Shown here one piece after another: positions 21,154 through 24,656 of a stretch of DNA of 24,656 nucleotides. The DNA is from Guillardia theta CCMP2712 (taxonomy: Eukaryota > Cryptophyceae > Pyrenomonadales > Geminigeraceae). Within the stretch, counting starts at the first letter, position 1; the number at the start of each line of letters is the position of its first letter. Location of the stretch: contig NW_005434588.1 of the NCBI RefSeq assembly GCF_000315625.1, positions 110,872 through 135,527 of the forward strand. Reading direction: 5' to 3'. Below the pieces are notes generated by a model, which worked only from the letters and a program-made list of their open reading frames with translations, was not told where the DNA came from and made no database searches. Both the position numbers and the translations under genes were made by a program.

Positions 21154-24100
21154 ATGGCAGTAGCGCTGTGCAGCTTTCTTACCTTGATGGAACCCTCCTT
21201 GTGGATGGGGAGGAGGAGCAGCAGCATGCAGGAGCTCCTCCTCCTATCCCTTCACAAGCAGCGTCCTCCCTTCAGCCTTCGTCGACCCTCTCCTACTGTC
21301 TGCTGCGCTAGAAGAGTGTCCGGTCAGAACAAAGGAAGCAAGGAAGGTAGGAGTTGTGTCTGCCCCATTGGGTCTTCTGGTGGGATTTGAAGATGCTTGC
21401 AACAGGAGAGGAGGAGGGCAGGTCGTCGTTCATGGTCGGGCAGCGACTCGAGCTCCACGTTGAAAGCCTTGTCATCGGTGGCGGGTATGGGCACACGATG
21501 CGGCCGCTCGTGGCAAATCTGATTTTGTTGGGCATGCAGGCAGGAAGCAGGCAGCGGGCTGGCGAGAGCGGAGGGGAAAGTTGTATTCGTGTCCTCAGGG
21601 ATACCTGGATCAGTGGTGATGAGGATGTCCTTGATGCAGGACGAGGTATGAGTGACTTGGATTGCAGGTGTTGGCGGAGATCACAGCTGTGAAGAAAGAC
21701 TTCATGAGTGGTGATGGGAGGCTGAATGGGTTGTGATGGTGAAGGAGAGGTGCAGCGAGAGTGGTTAAGATCCTTCAAGCCTCTCCTCATGCGGAAGAAG
21801 TTCGGTGCAGGTTGTTGACTGCTGCTGCTGTTGTGTGGTGTGATGGGGAACTGGTCAGATACGCAATGAACGCTGGTGGGGAGTGCGGGGGATGCAAATT
21901 GCTCGGGGTGAAGTATACGAGAGAGGTTGAGCTTGCAAGCTGTTGGAAAGGAACTGAGAGGGTGACAGGTAGAGGAGAAGTCAACATATATCAAGAAGCT
22001 CTTCAGCTTTCACCAGAAAACCTTCCCCGAGATGGAAATCCGGGAGATCGTCGCGGCAGAGCAAACAGGTCTTGGCAAGTCAGTCATGTATGTTTGTAAC
22101 TGATGTGAGCATGTCAGGTGAAGCAAAATGACTTGATCAGTTCTGATGTGTTGGTGCAGAACATTACAGAAACAGAATGGATTTCTCCATTGCGCACGTG
22201 GAGGTGGAGAGGAGTTCAGGCCAGAGCCAAGTGAGGATAGGACTGCATGCTGCAGGGTCGATGACAAAGGTACGATGAGAGGATGAGAGGTTGGACAGCA
22301 CATGACAAGAGCTGTCTTGTAGGTTGTGGATGTGGAGAAATGTTTGCTGCCGTCCCAACTCGCCTTTGACGTCTACACGGCAACACGAAATTGGATCCTG
22401 CAGTCAGAGTTTCAAGGATGGAATGCAGAGACAAAGCAAGGTTTTCTCCGGGAATTTACCATCAGGTTTCATGATCGCAGCATTCAGGACGCAGGAACCA
22501 TGAACTAATCGTTTGATTGTTATGCAGGAGCGGAACAAGCGCTAAGGATGATGGAAGGGAGCTTGTGTTTGTGAACATGATAACGTCATTGTCTCTCCCG
22601 CAAGCTTTTAAGGAGCTGGCAGCATCATTGCAGGAAATATTTGGTGGTGAGCGATTGAGTTCAGATTTCCTCTTCATCTCTTTGTCCTTGTCCTTCCCGA
22701 TCAATTCTTCCACTCCTTGGAGCCTTTACACTCTTGGGAGCTGTTGTTCTCAGAAAACTCTTTCATCTCATCTTTGTTGTGCGAACAATTCTCCATTGCT
22801 CATTGCCATCTTCCTCTATTGCTACATATCATCTCTTTCACGATTAGTCTTTGCCATCTTCTCCTATAACTACTTCTTTGCATCTTCTCAAGTCCTCACG
22901 GCCCCTGACTGTTTTGTCAAGAGAGTTTCGGTGGTTTCACAAATAGCGTATGCGACAAAAAGCATGAAGTCCCATCTCCCGAGAACTTGGAATCAGTCAA
23001 AGAGTAAGTTGCTGCTACCACCCTCGATTGTTGCTACTGTTCTCCTTCCCTTCCTCTGGTGGTTGTGGTGGTGGTGGTGGTGGTGGTGGTGGTGGTGGTG
23101 GTGGTGGTGGTGGTGCTGCTGCTGCTGTGGCTTCTCCTTATTACATAATGTTCACTTGTGAATATATGGCAGGCTGATCGGGAGCAAGACCGTCAACATG
23201 CGCGTGCGAGGACTCGACCTGCAAGTCTCCTCCTCGTCCTTCTTCCAGACCAACACAAGACAGGCAGAGGTGAAGAAGGAAGAAGCCGACCAAGAGCAGG
23301 GGCAGGGGCAGGGCCAGGGCCAGGGCCAGGGCCAGGGCCAGGGGCAGGGGCAGAGGGAGATGAGGTGCAGGGGCAGGGTGGAATGAGGTGGAGGAAGAGT
23401 AGTGGAAGGCAGAAGGGGCGAGCGGAGGGGGTATGGAGTCTTAGGGGAGGACGAGGGTGCGTTGAGTTGAATGATTAGGTGTTGTATGAAATCGTTGAGA
23501 AACTTTGCGAGGGAGAAGGGGTGAAAGTCATTTACGACCTCTACTGCGGCACCGGATCCATTGGGCTCAGGTATCTTGCCTCAATCATCCTCCTCCTCCT
23601 CCTGACTATCCGCTCTCTTCCTGGTCCTGGTCCTGGTCCTGGTCCTGGTCCTGGTTCTCTCCTGGTCCTGGTCCTGGTCCTGGTCCTGGTCCTGGTCCTC
23701 TATGTCTTTCCTTCTTTCCCCCCTCTTCCTCCCTTCATTTATGTCTTCGCTCTTGTTTCTCTGCTGGTTGTCTCGTCGCTGTCATTGCACAATCTGATCA
23801 TATCTCTGACTTCTTCCTCAGCGTCGCGAAGAATCAGCTGGTGAATGTCTATGGGTTCGAGATCGTACAAGCAGCTGTGGAGGACGCGAACAAAAACGTG
23901 AGAGGAGGAGGCAGGAGAAGGGCAGGGGAGGAGGGAGGCAGGAGGCAGGAGGCAGGAGGCAGGAGGCAGGAGGCAGGAGGCAGGAGGCAGGAGGCAGGGG
24001 GCTGGGGGCAGGGGGCAGGAGCACATCTAACTCGATTGCCAGGCGCGCAGGAACAACATCTCCAACGCGAATTTCTTCTGCGGCAATCTCAACTCGATCC

Positions 24101-24402
24101 TCAGAAAATATTCGTGAGAAAGGAGGAGGAGGAGGAGGAGGAGGAGAAGGAGGAGGTGTTGGTGGTGTTTTCCTCTTGACTGAGTCTCGAAGTCACCTGC
24201 CTCCACCTGATGTTGTTATCTCCGACCCTCCTCGTGCTGGAATGTAAGTCCCAGTAACTCGTCATCATCCTTCTCCTCCATCTCCTCCTCCTCCTCGTCC
24301 TCCTCCTCGTCCTCTTTTCTCCTGCTCCTTACTTTCTCCCTCTTGACATCTCTCAGGTCTGAGGGCTGCGTGAAAGACATCGTGAAGCTTTCGCCCAAGA
24401 AG
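21154..24402 (+). CDS. TrmA/RlmD-family (uracil-5-)-methyltransferase, 3' end outside the window
   Basis: Seventeen exons join in frame to 494 codons: 21154-21346, 21406-21484, 21555-21615, 21668-21707, 21756-21810, 21859-21925, 21969-22068, 22160-22269, 22323-22465, 22528-22646, 22922-23003, 23173-23269, 23479-23570, 23822-23897, 24043-24113, 24193-24243, 24357-24402. The family methylates C5 of uridine in tRNA or rRNA using SAM. Visible: a presequence-like N terminus (MAVALCSFLTLMEPSLW, then Arg/Ser-rich), a TRAM domain (GGGGLARAEGKVVFV, LAEITAVKK), an iron-sulfur cluster motif ECGGC preceded by Cys, HYRNRMDFS, VVDVEKCLLPSQ, FFQTN, the SAM-binding DLYCGTGSIGL, and DVVISDPPRAG. The last visible exon ends LSPKK at donor GTGAAT (24403). 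The catalytic SCNP segment and general base should lie in following exons. The presequence and cluster suggest an organellar enzyme. The exon 10/11 join (275-nt intron) is the least certain. Confidence 0.9.
23057..23127. repeat. GGT then GCT trinucleotide tract in a methyltransferase intron
   Basis: A GGT run followed by GCT units within intron 23004-23172. Confidence 0.9.
23295..23353. repeat. GGGCAG/GGCCAG hexanucleotide tract in intron
   Basis: About ten hexamers within intron 23270-23478, with G and C alternating at one position. Confidence 0.9.
23620..23699. repeat. CCTGGT hexanucleotide tract in intron
   Basis: About 13 units in two blocks split by TTCTCT, within intron 23571-23821. 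Confidence 0.9.
23935..24000. repeat. 7-bp AGGCAGG tandem repeat in intron
   Basis: About nine units within intron 23898-24042. Confidence 0.85.
24121..24156. repeat. GAG/AGG trinucleotide tract in intron
   Basis: Starts a few bases after the 5' splice site of intron 24114-24192. Confidence 0.85.
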
Positions 24403-24417
24403 GTGAATAGGAGGAGA

Positions 24418-24419
24418 AG

Positions 24420-24455
<36 letters not shown>

Positions 24456-24474
24456 AAGGACAAGGACAAGGACA
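24418..24474. repeat. GAGGAC/AAGGAC hexanucleotide tract in the last, incomplete intron
   Basis: About nine hexamers after donor 24403. The remaining sequence to 24656 is purine-rich with no exon recognised, so the intron runs past the window edge or is longer than 250 nt. Confidence 0.85.
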
Positions 24475-24656
24475 GGGGAGAACGAGGACGAAGAGGACGA
24501 GGAGGAGAAGCAGCAGTGAGAAGGAGCAATTGGGGATGGGGGAACGGGCAGGAGGGGTTGGAGATGGTGAGGAGGGAGGTTTGATAGGCGAGCAGAATGG
24601 AAGATTGAAGGGAAAGATAGGGTTAGGGGAAAAGCAGAGGAGGGAAATGACACGGA

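Noticed and set aside
22647-22921. Coding frame through the long pyrimidine-rich segment of the methyltransferase
   Set aside because: The frame encodes a hydrophobic Ser-rich peptide interrupting the conserved order between the LVFVN and TNSV segments; it reads better as an intron.

Overview
The window is nuclear DNA of a microbial eukaryote, most likely a protist or unicellular alga. The genes are split by spliceosomal GT-AG introns, the proteins are eukaryotic (RNF170-type RING protein, HECT ligase with MLLE and ARM regions, DDX21/RH3-type helicase), two predicted proteins have organelle-targeting-like N termini, and simple-sequence tracts are abundant. Most introns are only about 40-70 nt and some 26-34 nt. 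A cryptophyte-like alga is my best guess from the overall look, but I cannot name the organism with confidence.

Layout, left to right. 106-2496 (-): intronless 796-residue single-pass membrane protein with acidic,(Gly-Ala)n, poly-Glu and poly-Ser tracts. 2497-3848: divergent intergenic zone with a pyrimidine tract, a GC palindrome and a TACCC-rich stretch. About 3849-5926 (+): multi-exon coiled-coil-like gene, only partly resolved. 6209-7155 (-): RNF170-like RING/transmembrane ubiquitin ligase, convergent with the previous gene. 7156-8149: divergent intergenic zone. 8150-11533 (+): 17-exon HECT ubiquitin ligase with an N-terminal MLLE (PABC) domain and importin-like ARM repeats. 11540-11900: decayed copy of the 3' part of the neighbouring helicase gene. 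12507-15388 (-): organelle-targeted DEAD-box RNA helicase with GUCT domain and Arg-rich tail. 16090-17034 (-): hemerythrin HHE protein. 17035-18570: repeat-rich intergenic DNA with an inverted-repeat element. 18571-20711 (-): 10-exon secreted Cys-rich protein with a hydrophobic C-terminal tail and an intronic 29-bp minisatellite. 20712-21153: divergent intergenic zone with two perfect palindromes. 21154 to beyond the right edge (+): TrmA/RlmD-family uracil-5-methyltransferase, 17 exons visible, catalytic C terminus outside the window.

The exon models were built by hand, requiring GT-AG borders, phase continuity and agreement with protein-family motifs. HECT, methyltransferase, helicase, RNF170-like and Cys-rich genes close in frame over their whole modelled length. 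Two E3 ubiquitin ligases sit head to head, and two genes (helicase, methyltransferase) point to organellar RNA metabolism. Otherwise I see no operon-like functional cluster. Most of the 5' intergenic zones share TACCC/GGGTA-rich DNA. The most unusual items are the MLLE-ARM-HECT architecture, the very short introns, and the minisatellite apparently grown from a 5' splice site.
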